Source: Strix aluco (taxonomy: Eukaryota > Chordata > Aves > Strigiformes > Strigidae). From it: a stretch of DNA of 64,000 nucleotides. Under the pieces are notes generated by a model. The model was not told where the DNA came from. It made no database searches and worked only from the letters and a program-made list of their open reading frames with translations. The translations under genes and the position numbers were made by a program. Below, one piece after another: positions 1 to 12,545 of this stretch; positions within the stretch are counted from its first letter, which is position 1; each line of letters begins with the position of its first letter. The stretch lies in assembly GCF_031877795.1 (NCBI RefSeq), contig NC_133971.1, forward strand, positions 7,334,784-7,398,783, written 5' to 3'.

Positions 1-1199
1 CCAGAAGAAATATTTTTCTACTGGGTGGATAAGGGTTTGTCTTCTGCTGAGGTGTAACCAAATCCCACTGAGACTCCTGTGAGCTTTCAAGGAATTGGCA
101 GGGTCCAGGGGAATCCATGTGGAAAAAACCCAGGTTTTATCCAAATTAGATGTAAATATTCTGATGGATGAGCTATTTACCGTTTTCTTTGAGAACACTG
201 TTAGGAGTTTTCTCTTTATTTCAACTAATTTTTTTTACTGATTTCAACACAGTTTGCCACTTTCTCCACAGTCAGCCACTCTGTATAAACCCAAAGGATC
301 CATCTTTCCCTCAGGAAGCTCCTACTGGAGTCAGCTGCAGTATCCCTGAATTGACTGGTAAAGGCCAAATGTATTTGTCTTCTTATGGCCTCTAAATGCT
401 GGTACCTCGCCAAGCCCCCATGGGTTGCCTTTTAGCCAAGCTATTTATACTACACATATATATATATGTGTGTGTGTGTATAAAAACATAAATTCTGTCA
501 CATCAGCATCTGGAAATTTTGCTTTGCTCCTTCTCTAAAATTACCTCTGTTTGTCAATATTTTTTTCTCAGGATGATGCCTTCAGAATGAAATGTGAAAT
601 CACAGCAGAATATTTTATATAACAGTGTAATGTCTCTTTTCCTTGACATAAAGGAAAAAATCAGTCTTAGGAGAGTTTGTGTTCTTTAAAGACCTCTGTC
701 TCCTTTACTTTACCTGGTAGATAATCATGCTTTTAAGGGCTCTCACCCCTTGCCCAACAAAGCAGGTGAATTTTGCTTTTGTTATCCCCCGTCCCCCAGC
801 ACTCTTTGAAGAGAAGAACCACAATCTTCTCTCTCAGATGCCAGCATCACTGACTTCCAGGAAAGCAGCACGTGACTCCTGCCATGACACCAAGCCCCCG
901 TCCCATGTGGTGGATGGGTCACACGTTCCCTGATCACATCAGCAGGCTAAATTCCAGTCCTCCACCCTAATCAAGTATGACTGTGGCAGTGCAGCCAGAG
1001 TTGGCAGGAGCCCACGGAGAGCCTTGCGGCTGTATCTCCTCGTGGAGGACCAAAGGTGATGTCCTCAGAGCGCTGAGGTCAGGGGCACAGGCCAGTCTCT
1101 GCTGCCTCTTGTCATTGCCCTTTTTCATGAGGTTTGAGCTCCTCGTCACACATGACAGTGTTCTACTCGCAGCCAACCTGAATTCATTTTTCAAGTAAG
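1..1199. other. Upstream flank, no gene recognised
   Basis: AT-rich single-copy-looking DNA. The short open frames here have no recognisable domain and no supporting splice or poly(A) context. The only structure I see is a mixed TA/TG dinucleotide run at about 453-480. Confidence 0.6.
453..480. repeat. (TA)n(TG)n compound microsatellite
   Basis: Alternating ACATATATATATATG followed directly by repeated TG. Alternating purine/pyrimidine sequence of this kind is a common simple repeat and can adopt Z-DNA; nothing else is implied. Confidence 0.9.
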
Positions 1200-1345
1200 A
1201 TTTCATGAGGCAGTATCAAATGCTTTCCTGAAATCCAAATATATTACATCTACTGCTTTCCCATCAGCTGCTAATTTTATAATTCCATCAAAAATGCAAT
1301 CAGGTTTGTCTGGCGAGGTTTATTCTTTATAAATCCCATGATTCA
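1200..1345 (-). mobile_element. Ancient CR1-like LINE reverse-transcriptase fragment
   Basis: On the minus strand, 1203-1259 translates to VDVIYLDFRKAFDTAS followed by a stop. This is the reverse-transcriptase block of CR1/L2-type LINEs holding the first catalytic aspartate (YLDF) and the KAFDT motif. Just upstream on the same strand (about 1339-1280) another frame reads KPRQTNLIAF, matching the block that precedes it in these elements (usually ...TNLI.F...), so there is a frameshift between the two. The copy is short, has lost both ends and is much more diverged than the other CR1 copies here. Seen: the motif and the frame break. Inferred: the family assignment (CR1 rather than L2 or L3 is likely but not certain). 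Confidence 0.7.
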
Positions 1346-1717
1346 ATTTACCTAGCAGTGGAGGATGAAGTACTGAGTCAACCTTTGCAAGCTTAATCAA
1401 ACTCATCGAAACCTCTGTGTTCAGTAGATTGAACTGGAAGTTTTGCAAGAAGAGGCTTGCTCTCAGCATTTGCCTCACTTTGTGGTTTCTAATGGGATGG
1501 AAATACTGGAAGAAAAGGCTTTGGCACTGCATTTCAGTACTTCTCCACTGTTTAGAAACAGGGAAAAGTACAAAAAAAGTGTTTCTTTTAAAGTAGACTG
1601 TTTAAGACTGTAAAAAAGGGTTCTGGAAGATGAAAAAGAAATTTTTAGGTAATGAACAGTTTAGGTCCAACTTTACTCTTAACTAGTTGTTTCCATTAAC
1701 CTTTCTGAACTTGCCAG

Positions 1718-1734
1718 AAAAAAAAAAAAAAAAA
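1718..1734. repeat. Poly(A) run, 17 bases
   Basis: Uninterrupted A homopolymer on the + strand with no recognisable retroposon body next to it. Confidence 0.9.
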
Positions 1735-2412
1735 TCAAGACAAATAAAAATCCTAGACAGTTTGGGTAGGTTTTTGGCTCCTGAGATTCCACTGGCACAT
1801 CTGGGATCCTCTAGAGCCCCAACCTAACAGACAGTTGACAGACATACAACTGCATGACAGACAGACAATGTCTGCTCTTTAAGACTCTTAAATTAGCACA
1901 GCATCTGATGAACTTTAAGACCTTGTCCAGTAATACTTCTCCCCATTTCAGAAAAAAACACCGCAAATCTTCCTTTCTAAAGATTTATAATTTTTATTTT
2001 CCTAGACAATTGCTTTCCTCTGTCAAAAACCTTACCCTTTCATTTGCTTTCCAGTGTGTTATGGAAAGCATTTGTGTTTGCATTTTTCTGTTTGCATTCT
2101 GTGTTTTTATATTCCCATTTGCTTTTATGTATTTCAATTTGAAAGGGCTCTCTTCAGTGTCTTTAATTCATGTACTACTCAGAGAAGGGAATTCTTAGAA
2201 CTTGTAGGGAATTTGGGCACTGAACTCAAGATTCACAAAAGGTTATTTCTATAGACAAAACACTGAGGAATATAATAGCAGGGCAGAAATCAAAATTGAA
2301 CTCGAAAGAGGTTTGAAGAGAGTGAATATGTTGTATAATACTATTCAGCGAAATAGGAAGTATCTTAAAGATGAGTCTTGTGTGTTGCTGCATGCAGTTC
2401 AATCAAGTGGTC

Positions 2413-2430
2413 AAAAAAAAAAAAAAAAAA
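2413..2430. repeat. Poly(A) run, 18 bases
   Basis: Uninterrupted A homopolymer on the + strand; no SINE or retrocopy body recognised beside it. Confidence 0.9.
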
Positions 2431-3014
2431 GGAATGAAAACAGAAAACCAGCCTGGTTGATTTAAGTGTAAAATATCTGCTCTTTGAATATTGGCTAAAC
2501 CATGAGCAAGTGCTCGCCACCTCAACTTAACACTGAAGCTGCCAAAAGGGATGAAGTTCACAGGGTGTGAGGGATCCACATACCCTTTTTGTACAAAGTG
2601 CTCCCAGATGCCATTGCACATGCAAGTACAGTGAGAACATCTGCCCACAGGTCCTCTGCTGCACCTGGAATACCAGCATTGCTCACGTTGTGTTGCATCT
2701 ATATGGCTTGTGCTGTAATTGGGGGATAGCTTTGACTAAAATGGCTTAAGCAGCACATTCTGAAGCAGCTTGCCTGGCAGACCTGGAAGCACAACCCGTG
2801 GAGGGGTGACAGCAACAGGGCACCATGCTACGGCGCCACTTTCTCCAGCTGCTAAAGCTGCAGCTGGAAGAGGACATGCCCACAGCCAGCCTTGCCTGCT
2901 CCTTTCAAAATGTGTTTGGTCTGCCTGGTTGGTGGCTGCTCCTTTCCTGCTAGGGCCTGGGTAGTGATGAGATGGTCTATTATTTGCAGTCAAGTAATAT
3001 TCTTTGGTCACACT

Positions 3015-4046
3015 CAAGTTGCAGTCAACAGCTCGATGTCCAAGTGGAGAGCAGTGACAAGTGGTGTTCCTCAGGGGACGGGGTTGGGACTGGCGTGATT
3101 TAGCATCTTTGTTGGAGACATGGAGAGTGGGATCGAGTGCAGCCTCAGCAAGTTCCCCAATGACACCAAGCTGTGTGGTGTGGTCGTCAGGCTGGAGGGA
3201 GGAGATGTGCCATCCAGAGGGACCTGGACAGGCTGGAGAGGTGGGACGTGCAAACCTCATGGAGTTCAACAAGGCCAAGTGCAAGGGCCTGCACATGGGT
3301 CAGGGCAATCCCAAGCACAAATACAGGCTGGGCGGAGAATGGAACAAGAGTAGCCCTGTGGAGAAGGATTCGAGGGTGCTGGTTGATGAGAATCTCAGCA
3401 TGACCCAGCAATGTGTGCTCACAGCCCAGAAAGCCAACTGTGTCCTGGGCTGTATCAAGAGAAGTGTGGCCAGCAGGGCGAGGGAGGGGATTCTCCCCCT
3501 CTACTCTGCTCTCATGAGACCCCCCCTGCAGTGCTGTGTCCAGCTCTGGGGGCACTAACATCAAAAAGACATGGACCTGTTGCAGCAAATCCAGAGGAGA
3601 CCATGAAAATGATCAGGGGGCTGGAGCACCTCCCCTGTGAGGACAGGCTGAGAGAGTTGGGGCTGTTCAGCTGGAGAAGAGAAGGCTCTGGGGAGACCTT
3701 AGAGTGGCCTCCCAGGACTTACAGGGGCTACAGGAAAGATGGGGAGGGACTCTTGAACAGGGGGTGTAGGGATAGGACGAGGGGTAACAGTTTTAAACTG
3801 CAAGAGGGCAGATTTAGATTAGATGTAAGGAAGAAATTCTTCCCTGTGAGGGTGGTGAGGCCCTGGCACAGGTTGCCCAGAGAAGCTGTGGCTGCCCCCT
3901 CCCTGGAAGGGTTCAAGGCCAGGTTGGACGGGGCTTTGAGTAACCTGGGTGGTGGAAGGTGTCTCTGCCCGGGGCAGGGGGGGTTGGAACTGGAAAATCT
4001 TTAAAGTCCCTTCCAACCCAAACTGTTCTACAATTCTGTGAATTCT
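3015..4046 (+). mobile_element. Decayed 5'-truncated CR1 LINE (3' half of ORF2 and 3' end)
   Basis: Frames in series on the + strand give the CR1 ORF2 C-terminal half. The reverse-transcriptase block SGVPQGTGLG lies near 3060, then SKFPNDTKLCGVV near 3150, where the family's catalytic FADD/FAND box has become FPND. After that come [65 protein letters not shown] and LDVRKKFFPVRVVRPWHRLPREAV. The reading frame shifts several times, so no intact protein remains. The copy ends with the CR1 tail at about 4000-4046 (CCTTCCAACCCAAACTGTTC then TTCTGTGAATTCT). Like most CR1 copies it is truncated at the 5' end, presumably by incomplete reverse transcription. It is dead as a mobile element. Confidence 0.92.
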
Positions 4047-4796
4047 TCAATGCCTTGGAGAGCCATTGTATCTGTATCCAGATACACAGGCAGTCCTTCT
4101 TTGGAAATACTGGTAAGTAATTGTATAATCATTTCTATGGTGACAAAGAGTGAGAACATAACTTCAAGACATTTAGAATAATAATGTGCCTAAGCAAGTG
4201 CATATTTTAAAATGCATTGCTTGTGCATGAAAAGGTCCTAGGCAACTTCTGGCAGTCAGGAGAGACAGTCTACCGTAAACCTCCTCACAGCAGGCAGCTA
4301 CTCAGTCTGAAAACTAATTTCAAAAAACACAACTGGCCACTGAACAATTTTAGCAGTAGTTTTTGCTGAGCCTTTTGCGGTAAACAATGTTGTTAGCTGA
4401 GCACAAAGTGACTGGACTTCAAAATTAAGAGCCAGGCCTACAGGCAAGGACAGAAATACTGTGCTGCCCGTGGTATGCTGGAGCATCCTTTGTTACAAGG
4501 CATACTTGCCCCTGAATTCTCACACCAAGTGCAGCACCTGGAACAGCAAAATGGGCAACTTTTATACACAATGCCCGCTTATGTTCATCTGCTTGCCTGA
4601 ACTGTTTCTGAAAAAATAACTCCTAAAATACTTCCAGTAAGTCAGTTAAAAAATGGGCTTAAAGACCTCTGTCAAAAGATATTAATAGTTTGTAAGCAGT
4701 AAACAAATACTTTTGCTAACTTGGGTCTGAATGTAAGACTTCCTTGGGAAATGCAGTTGACTGAATTCCAATTCAAATTGCAAGACGAGCAAAGAG

Positions 4797-4811
4797 ATAT
4801 ATATATATATT
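4797..4811. repeat. (AT)n microsatellite
   Basis: Short alternating AT run (GATATATATATATATTC). Confidence 0.85.
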
Positions 4812-7697
4812 CAGGGAAAGATGCATCAGGTTATTCTTAAAAGAATAGTAATGAATCTTGCCTCCTCTGAGTATTGTACATGATCCTATATGAACTGACT
4901 TTTCTCATGAGAGAAAAGACAATATCATCAAAAAACATTTTAATAACTTCAGAAGACTTAGTGAATCGTATGAAACATGTTGACTATTTCTATGCCTTTT
5001 GCTTTGGCTTGGTCATTTTTAGCTCAAGTCTTGACATAGTTGTCTTCTACTGTACATTTAAACAATGAATATAGAATGTATTTTAAACTCTAATATGCTT
5101 TTCATTATGTAAGACATTTTCTACGTTTCAGATAGCTTGGACAATGTCACTAAACTTGTCAGATTCCCCTTCTGCTTCTCATAAACTAACACAATACTGT
5201 TGAGTTAGGCTTCATACTCATGCAGAGAAATATCCAAATCCATCCAAAAGATTGTTTACATTGACATCAGAGGGGATGGAAAACAAATTACGACATTTGT
5301 ATTTGTGTTAGAAGCCAGATACTGCCAGAACCATGGAAATCAGTGGCAACACTCTGATTGGATGCTAGCATTTATAAATTATTTTTTTATTTTTAAGCAG
5401 ACCTAATTTGGGAACCTTGAAACAGTTTATTAGTCCCCTACTGTTTTGACTTCCATCTGTCCAAGTACTTCTTGAATGAGAAGGAGATTGTTGGGTAATA
5501 GCTGTTGAAGATAGAGAGACATATGTATGTGTGTGGTAGATTCACTGGAAGGGGTTAAGAGAAAGATTTTTCTTCACAGTTTTCCTCATGTCCTTCCAAA
5601 AATCTGAAGTTTCTTATTGCCTTACTCCTCAGCAGTAATGCTTAGTCCTACACCATGATCTGTTCTGGTTTCAATAGAAAACTCACTCATGAATAGACAA
5701 CATGATCAGACCTGCTACATCTGAATTTAAAATTTATTGTTTCCCTAGACATTACAAGCACCTATGGAGGTGAAGGGGGATTCATAAAAGTCAATGAAAG
5801 AGTAAAAAGAAGTCTCAGTGGAAAAAAAGGTATTTCTTAAAATTGATGTTAAGGAATCAGTATGCAGGGAGAAGTATAATCTAAAATGGACTCTCTTTAT
5901 TATTGTGCATTTCTTTGCTGGATTAATTTATCATTTCCATTAACATGAGAGTTACCTTTAACAGTGACAGATTTTAAGAAAAGCATTATGTTTGTCAGGA
6001 TCCAATACGCTCAAACAGCAGTATCAAATCCAGAACAATTCTTATGAGTAGCCACAGACTGATGATGGAAAGTGGAGTATTTGGGAAGTCACATCAAGTG
6101 CCTTCTCCTGCTTCCACTTAAGACAATGAGAAATCAGGGCCAAACTCTTTAAAAAATGGTAGTCTCACAAAAAAAAAAAAGACCAGGGAAAAAGCTAGCA
6201 TGTGGAAATGAAATGGCTTCCTGATCCCTTAGTATTCTGGGCAATTGAGATATCTTTCCTATAGTGAAACATTTTTATCCCCACAGTCATGTATGACATT
6301 TTTTCCATTTTAAGGTGGGACACTTCAGGCTTACAAGACATTTCAATACACTGAACAGAGAATGCCTAAAATCTGAGGTATGACCCAGAGTCTTGTCAAG
6401 AATAGATAAAATAACGTAGCTTTTCAGAACCATTAATAAATGTCTTGCTAGTTTGGCATGAGCTTGTTGAACTCAACGTGCTAGAAATGACTCAATATTG
6501 GGGCTAACTAAAAATGACATTAGAAAGACCAGCTATGCAGGAAAATTAAAATGGTCTCTTTCAGAAAAGGTTCACGATAGGACAGATGTGCCAGTCTCAG
6601 GATTGCTACAAGGGTTTTGTACTGGGCAAAGAGAGTAATAAGAAACTAAAAAACTTTTGGCATTTCAACTTTATTGAAAAAGGGTACAAAGGAACCACCT
6701 CTGGATATTGTAAAAGTCACAAATAAATTCTTTACAGCTGCACAAGGAAAGATAACAATGAGATCCCGATATTTCATTCCTAGCACAGTAAAAAATCCTA
6801 TTATAGCCAATGCAGTTATGGGTGCACCAGCTGCATTCTGGGAATTCTATATAACTCCTGTCTGTTTCTGAACCAAAACCCCTGAGGCCAGCTTGCGAGA
6901 TTAAAAAGTCCTCCTCTTTCATATACATGCCCTTCCACATCCCTGTTTGTTTACCAATGCCTGGAATTAAGTAAATTGTCAGAATTGGACATGAGGCCCT
7001 TCCAGGACAGGGAGGAGCTTCTCAAGAGCTGCCTTCCTACCCTGAACTCTTGCATATTAGCAACAGTCAGATCAAAAATGCACCACTTCTTTCCTTCCTA
7101 AAATCTATACCTGGGGATGCAGTAGTCAGACATATCTCATGCTGCTGGAAGAATGTTCTGGGGGTTTTTTTAAGTGCAGAAGAGAATTAAAAAGAAAAAA
7201 AAAAAAAAGAAAATAAAAGGAAAAGGAAGGAATTAAAACATCTCTGCTTCTCAAGCCCGCTTTTAAATCACCAGGGGAAAAAGACTACCACAGGTCAGGT
7301 AAGCATCATGAAGCTGGGTTATAAATTTTGACCTTGGGTATGAAAAACAGTAAAAGAAAGATACTTTAAATGACACAATTTACCTTAAATTTCGGGCTTC
7401 TTACTCAGATATCCTAGGAAACTACCATACCAGCCAGACTACCAGCGGTAAGTATGTGGGGAACTGAACAGGAGAGAACAGATGGGAGAAGCCAGTTTCT
7501 AATACAGCCCTAAGGCATCTCTGTTCCCTTGTTCAGGACTTCATTTTGTAACTTTCCCTGTTCCAGCTGCTCAACCCAGGACTTGATTCTCCTCACAGAC
7601 CCACAGTACCACCCTTCATTGGACAGAAAGACCACCTAGGGAGAAAGCAAGTGGCTTCAACCCTGAGAACCGCTCTGCCTGCATAAACAAATCTCTC

Positions 7698-8087
7698 ATG
7701 GGCCAAAACAAGAGGACAGAAGAGCTCATTCAGTTCAGCTCCCTAAGTAACACCACCAGACTTAGACATGGGAAGCGTAACTCAACCAGCAGAGAAGTCG
7801 TCAGCAAAGGTTTTTATCCAAATATACCCTTTATATCCAGAAATGGAGAAGCGGGAAACCTTTTGGAGCTCTCAGTTCAGTCCAGTCCCGTGAATTCTGT
7901 AGTCTCCCAGCAGGCTCTCACATCCCTTTGCGTGCAAAGCTCCCTTCTGCTAGAAAACCTGAAGAGGGTTAACTTTATGTTTGCCTGGGACCTAGCAGTC
8001 CCTGGAGACCCTGCATTGGCATTGCCCTCTCTCATTCATCACACTGGATTTCCAGCAGTTGGCTTAAATGAGAAAGAGTATGAGTAA
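7698..8087 (+). other. Unassigned 129-codon ORF ending at a splice-donor-like site
   Basis: An ATG-started frame of 129 codons with no recognised domain, signal peptide or membrane segment. It is Ser/Leu-rich in the middle (about residues 55-90). Its stop codon overlaps the sequence TATGAGTAAGT, a good 5' splice-site match. I see no convincing 3' splice site or poly(A) signal that would define an exon. It could be chance, or part of an unannotated noncoding transcript upstream of SSBP2. I do not claim it is a gene. Confidence 0.12.
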
Positions 8088-9030
8088 GTATCCTTTTATC
8101 TAAAAAATTTTGATGTGCTAAACTTCAGCAATTAACTTCCAATTCCTTGCTCAACTGTTTGAAAGTGAGGCCAGAATGGGCCTAGAAGCAAACAGCAGTG
8201 GAAGGTGTATTATCCAGAAACCCTCCCAGATACATCGTTAAGAGGATGGAAGCCAATGGCATCCTAAAGACATTCATGCTGTACAGACAGCACAGGTGTG
8301 GATATGCACCATACTACAGACACTCTGCTACTGTTTACTTCTATTAAAGCTCAATCATTTGTGCCTATTCATTTTCAATAAACGTTTTCATATTTTCCTT
8401 CTTTTAGAAGCCAGAAGTGATTATTTCCATACCTCCCCCCCCGCACGGTGATGGCAGAGCATTTCATAAGTATTTCAGAAGGAAAGTCTGCAGATTCATG
8501 CAGTATTAGTTTCTTAGTTGAATAAATAATTGCAGATACATCAATGAATTGGATTTTTCTGTCCTGAATATTCATAAATTAGTGTCATATGACACTCACT
8601 GATGTCAGTAAACAGGATTCTGAAAAACTTGGCTCTACTCTTGCTTTGCTGTTCCTCCTAGACTTTCAGAAAGGCAATTTCAGGATAGGGACCTGAGAGG
8701 AGAAAATGATGAAGCAGAAGTGCAGAAAAGAAATGGGAGAGAAAGAAGGAGAGTTTGTTCTTTCCATTAATATTAAACTGTCCATTTCCCAGCTGCAGGC
8801 TCATGAAAAGGAGACTTCCTGGTGATTACCTAGTAATTCAAACCTTACAAACCCACCTCAGAACACACAAAGACAAGGTAAAAAAGGATTTTTTTTATTG
8901 CAGTTTCATGAAATCTGATCCACAGCAGAGCTTGAAGAATTCACTAAGCTTTTGAACACATATGCAGACTGGTATCAATTTCTTTTTTTATTTCTTCCTT
9001 ACCAGATGAACAATATATATGAACAGTATC

Positions 9031-9060
9031 ACGTGTGTGTGTGTGCGCACGCGTGTGTGT
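9031..9060. repeat. (GT)n/(GC)n microsatellite
   Basis: GT repeats interrupted by GCGCACGC; alternating purine/pyrimidine tract with Z-DNA potential. Confidence 0.9.
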
Positions 9061-12000
9061 AAACATGAGTTGCTTTTATAAATGGAAATGCCAAAGAACA
9101 CAAGTAATAGTCTGGTTTCTATAAAGGGCTCTGTCTCACAAAACAATCTGCTGCACAAACTCAAAACAAATCTCTAACACAATATTCACGTGTTAACATT
9201 ACAGGGTATGCTTGCCTTTTACCTGTTTACCTATTCAAAACAGAAGCCAAGAAATACTGAACCAAAGATGAATTTAAGTAGCAAATTATCTTCACAATCC
9301 CCCAGTACTGTTATCACAGAAGATATTTAGAGTCAAAGGGTTCCCCTCCCAAGCTAGCACATCCTCAGTGCTGTGACACTGCCTACACCCCATTATAACC
9401 CTGCTTTACCCTTCTTTACCCATACAGAACGCAGAATGAAAAGGTTGTCATTTGGTCCCTCTGGTGTGATTGTGCCTGTAACACATGGTTGTAACAGGGA
9501 CTGAATTTGCTGTAGTTCCTCCTATCTCCCAGTTACCCAAGAAAAGCCAAAGAATATTCACAACACAAATTCTGCAGTATTACCTGAGACTGAGAAATAA
9601 ACAAGTTCCATCTACTTTTGGTTCAGTGAAAGCCTGTGCGAGAAATAAGCAACATTATCTTACTTTTTTTTTCCCCTTGGTTTCATACACTATCAAGCAT
9701 TTTAAATCAATTTTCCATGTTATTTTGCTGGATTTTTGGAAAGGTTCTGCGGACTATATTCCGCAGAATGGTTTTGTTCATTTATTAATCTGTGGAACTC
9801 TTGGAAGTTTAAGAGAAACAAAACATATATAAGTACAAATGAATGAATAATGCTGTGGTTTTCTTTCTCACTTTTAACACTGCTATTGGCCAGCTGTTAA
9901 ACAATCAGTTAGATCTGGTATAACTTTGATTTGGTATGTGCCAGTGTTTTTAATCATTATCACGCTCTCCTTGGGCCTCAGGTCCAAAACAGAGTGAAAT
10001 TTTAGCACTTTTAAATATATCTATTGTTAACTGAACATGAAAACCTTAAATAGTTCATAAAAAGCAGAAGAAGCTCAAATGTTGGTGTTGAAAGCAAATG
10101 AAATAACACTCGGCTATCAGAGACCATCGGCACAGTTCGTACTTGCTGAAAAGAAGAGCAAGCCCCCAGACATTTGTATTATTTTCTAGGATTCTTGAGA
10201 TCCAGAGAAATTAGCTCCTTTGACAATTAAGCCCACAATACATGCTGAAATGATCTCCATCTTCCTGCAGTTATACACCTAAAAGAAGGCAGAAAAGTTC
10301 CACAAAACCACTGTACGTTTGAATGTGTTGGTAGAGCATGGCTGATACGGTACACCACTGGGATGATACTTAATTCACCAATATGTCCTCAGTAAATACG
10401 TAGAGAGAGAGAGAACCATTTTATTCATCTTTTGCCTTAAGTATGAACTTCTAATGTAAAGACCTACACAGAGAATAGAACATCACATGTGTTTGTTTTA
10501 TAAAACTGTGTAAAGGTTTGCCAAAGCTGTCACAGTATGATAGCCACAGCCATTTATTTTCCCAGATCTTCACTTTGAGTGCTATTGGTTGCTTGGGAAT
10601 CTTTTTTTTATGAACAGAATTTAATAGATGTAAAAATCTTGAGAGTTCTGAAGAGGTTATTTGCCCTAATCATGGCTAATTGCTGGCTAAAGCCAAAGCC
10701 TTTCTGCTGCTATGCTGGTGCAACACCTGCAACTCCAGGCCTACAGCCCACAGTATGCAACCTCATCGGTATAGCTTCACAAAATTGCATTTTCATAATC
10801 CTAAAACCAAAAGAAACAAATGTTTTAAATAAGCCTGTTGAAGTTGACAGCAGTCTGCATATGTCAAACCAACTCAGGACCAGCAACTCCATACAGGGTT
10901 CATCCTTCTTCTGTAACATATTGCTGAGTGTAGTGACCCTGAAAATAAAAGCAGTTTTGATTCTGCTAATGTGATTTCTGGGTTGTTTTGTTTTGTTTTT
11001 CTAGCATAGCACTAAATGCTAAAAGTGGCAGCTAAGGCACCATAGCAGTGAAGTTCTTACCCACAAATCCCTGCACCCACATCATGCAAAGATAAATCTG
11101 CCCGTGTGGAGCTTAGAGTAGGACTGGGGTCCAATTTAGCCTCACATCCACCTATATCCTCGTTTTTCAAGCTGTTTTTCTTCTAGTTATTGGCACACAC
11201 AGCACAAAGAGTCGCATTCCTGATGTGACATATCACTGAACCAGCAACGGTGACTTTCAGCCATCCTGCAAATGATTAATAACTGAGGCTACGTACTATT
11301 ATTTTTTAAAATTTTTTTTTCCCCATAGACTGGGCTGTCTGGTAACATATAGTTTCAGTCAGATAGCTTAAAACAACCAGTTTTAGTCATGCTAACCAAA
11401 GAAATGAGAGCCATCCCACATGCTGCGGGTGTTTATGTGTATGTTAGTCGTAATTTTAACCCATTACCCAATTATCAACCAAATTTGACAAAAAAGTAGC
11501 AATTTGAGTTCCAGAAGTGAAAATACGTGGCTGGGGAGAAGAGGGAGACCGTATCTGAGCTTTTCTACACGGGAGACAGCATGAGTTCAACCCTTAGCCA
11601 GCACCAGAGAAGACACACACATGAGCGTCTGTGTGCGAGAGCCAGCGAGCGAGATGTTGTGAAAGCCCCTCCGGTGGAAATAGCATCAGGGAGATCTGAA
11701 ACCACATAAGACACCAGAGAATGAAGTTGTAAGAGCAAATATGGAGGAAACCGGTACTCACAAACATGTCTTTTTTTCCATCGTATGAACTCAAGATTCA
11801 GACTGTGTGTCACTGTGTGCCCTTTACAGATAATTTCCGATACTCTGAATTGCTCGCGTATGCAAATTGGAAGCCAGGGTACTTACATGTGAGAGCAACC
11901 ATATATATCGTCAGCAAGAGCAATAAACTAATGAAAGTTTTGTTCTTACCAAGTTTTATTTCTAAGCTGAACATACTCAGGTTCTCCCTGGCCCCTTCAT

Positions 12001-12481
12001 AGATAAACTGTGTAAGAGGAGGCTGCAAGCATCCTTGCTTCCTCTCCAAAGACAGGAGGAAACTGTGGTTCTCACTGGAAAAAGAAAGTGCAAGGGGGAA
12101 GCAAGGCTGTAACTTAGCTTTCATGGGAGAATGAGAGTGAGAAAGCAAGGACAGACTGTGTTACAGAAGTAACTGCAGCAGATTGCACATTCTTCCAGCT
12201 GGTTGCGGTGCACAGCAGTGCCTCTCCCTGTCCTGTAGCTCTGCTCGATGTCCCCTGCTCCCTTCTGTGGCCTGCTCTGCACCTCACAGGGCAAGTGTCC
12301 TTCAGCAGGAAAGAGTTCAGGCAACCAAACACTGCAGACCAGCACTGGCTGGCTGTGGTGGCAGAGACGCCTTCAGGGGAACTGCAGAAACACCTACACA
12401 AGGTATGGAGGGAAAGAGAGAGCCTTGCTGGCAGGAAATCTGGGTGGCAAACAGGTTATTAGTCAGCCTTGCTTGGAGACT

Positions 12482-12545
12482 TAGAATCATAGAGTTCATA
12501 GAATATCTCAAGTTGGAAGGGACCCGTAAGGATCATCCCTCCCTA
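12482..12545 (-). mobile_element. Short CR1 3'-end fragment
   Basis: Begins AGAATCATAGAGTTCATAG and continues into AAGTTGGAAGGGACCC and AGGATCAT, the reverse complement of the CR1 3' tail (ATGATCY...GGTCCCTTCCAAC...ATTCTATGATTCT). Only about 60 bases of the 3' end are recognisable, so this is an extreme 5' truncation or the remnant of a longer copy. Confidence 0.85.

Larger units (their letters stand above)
4047..12480. other. Intergenic region upstream of SSBP2, no gene recognised
   Basis: No recognisable exon, RNA gene or transposon. Contents I can name are (AT)n at 4797-4811, an A-rich run at about 7188-7208, a (GT)n/(GC) run at 9031-9060, and an unassigned 129-codon open frame at 7698-8087 (listed separately). 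Reading the + strand, many stretches here look relatively A/C-rich, in contrast with the G/T-rich text of the SSBP2 intron. Confidence 0.6.

Noticed and set aside
6663-6945. Minus-strand frames reading GAPITALAIIGFFTVLGMKY and an AATAAA-like signal, suggesting a retrocopy of a membrane protein
   Set aside because: Two competing frames are equally open, there is no poly(A) tail or parent protein I can name, and the region is AT-rich enough for chance hydrophobic frames.
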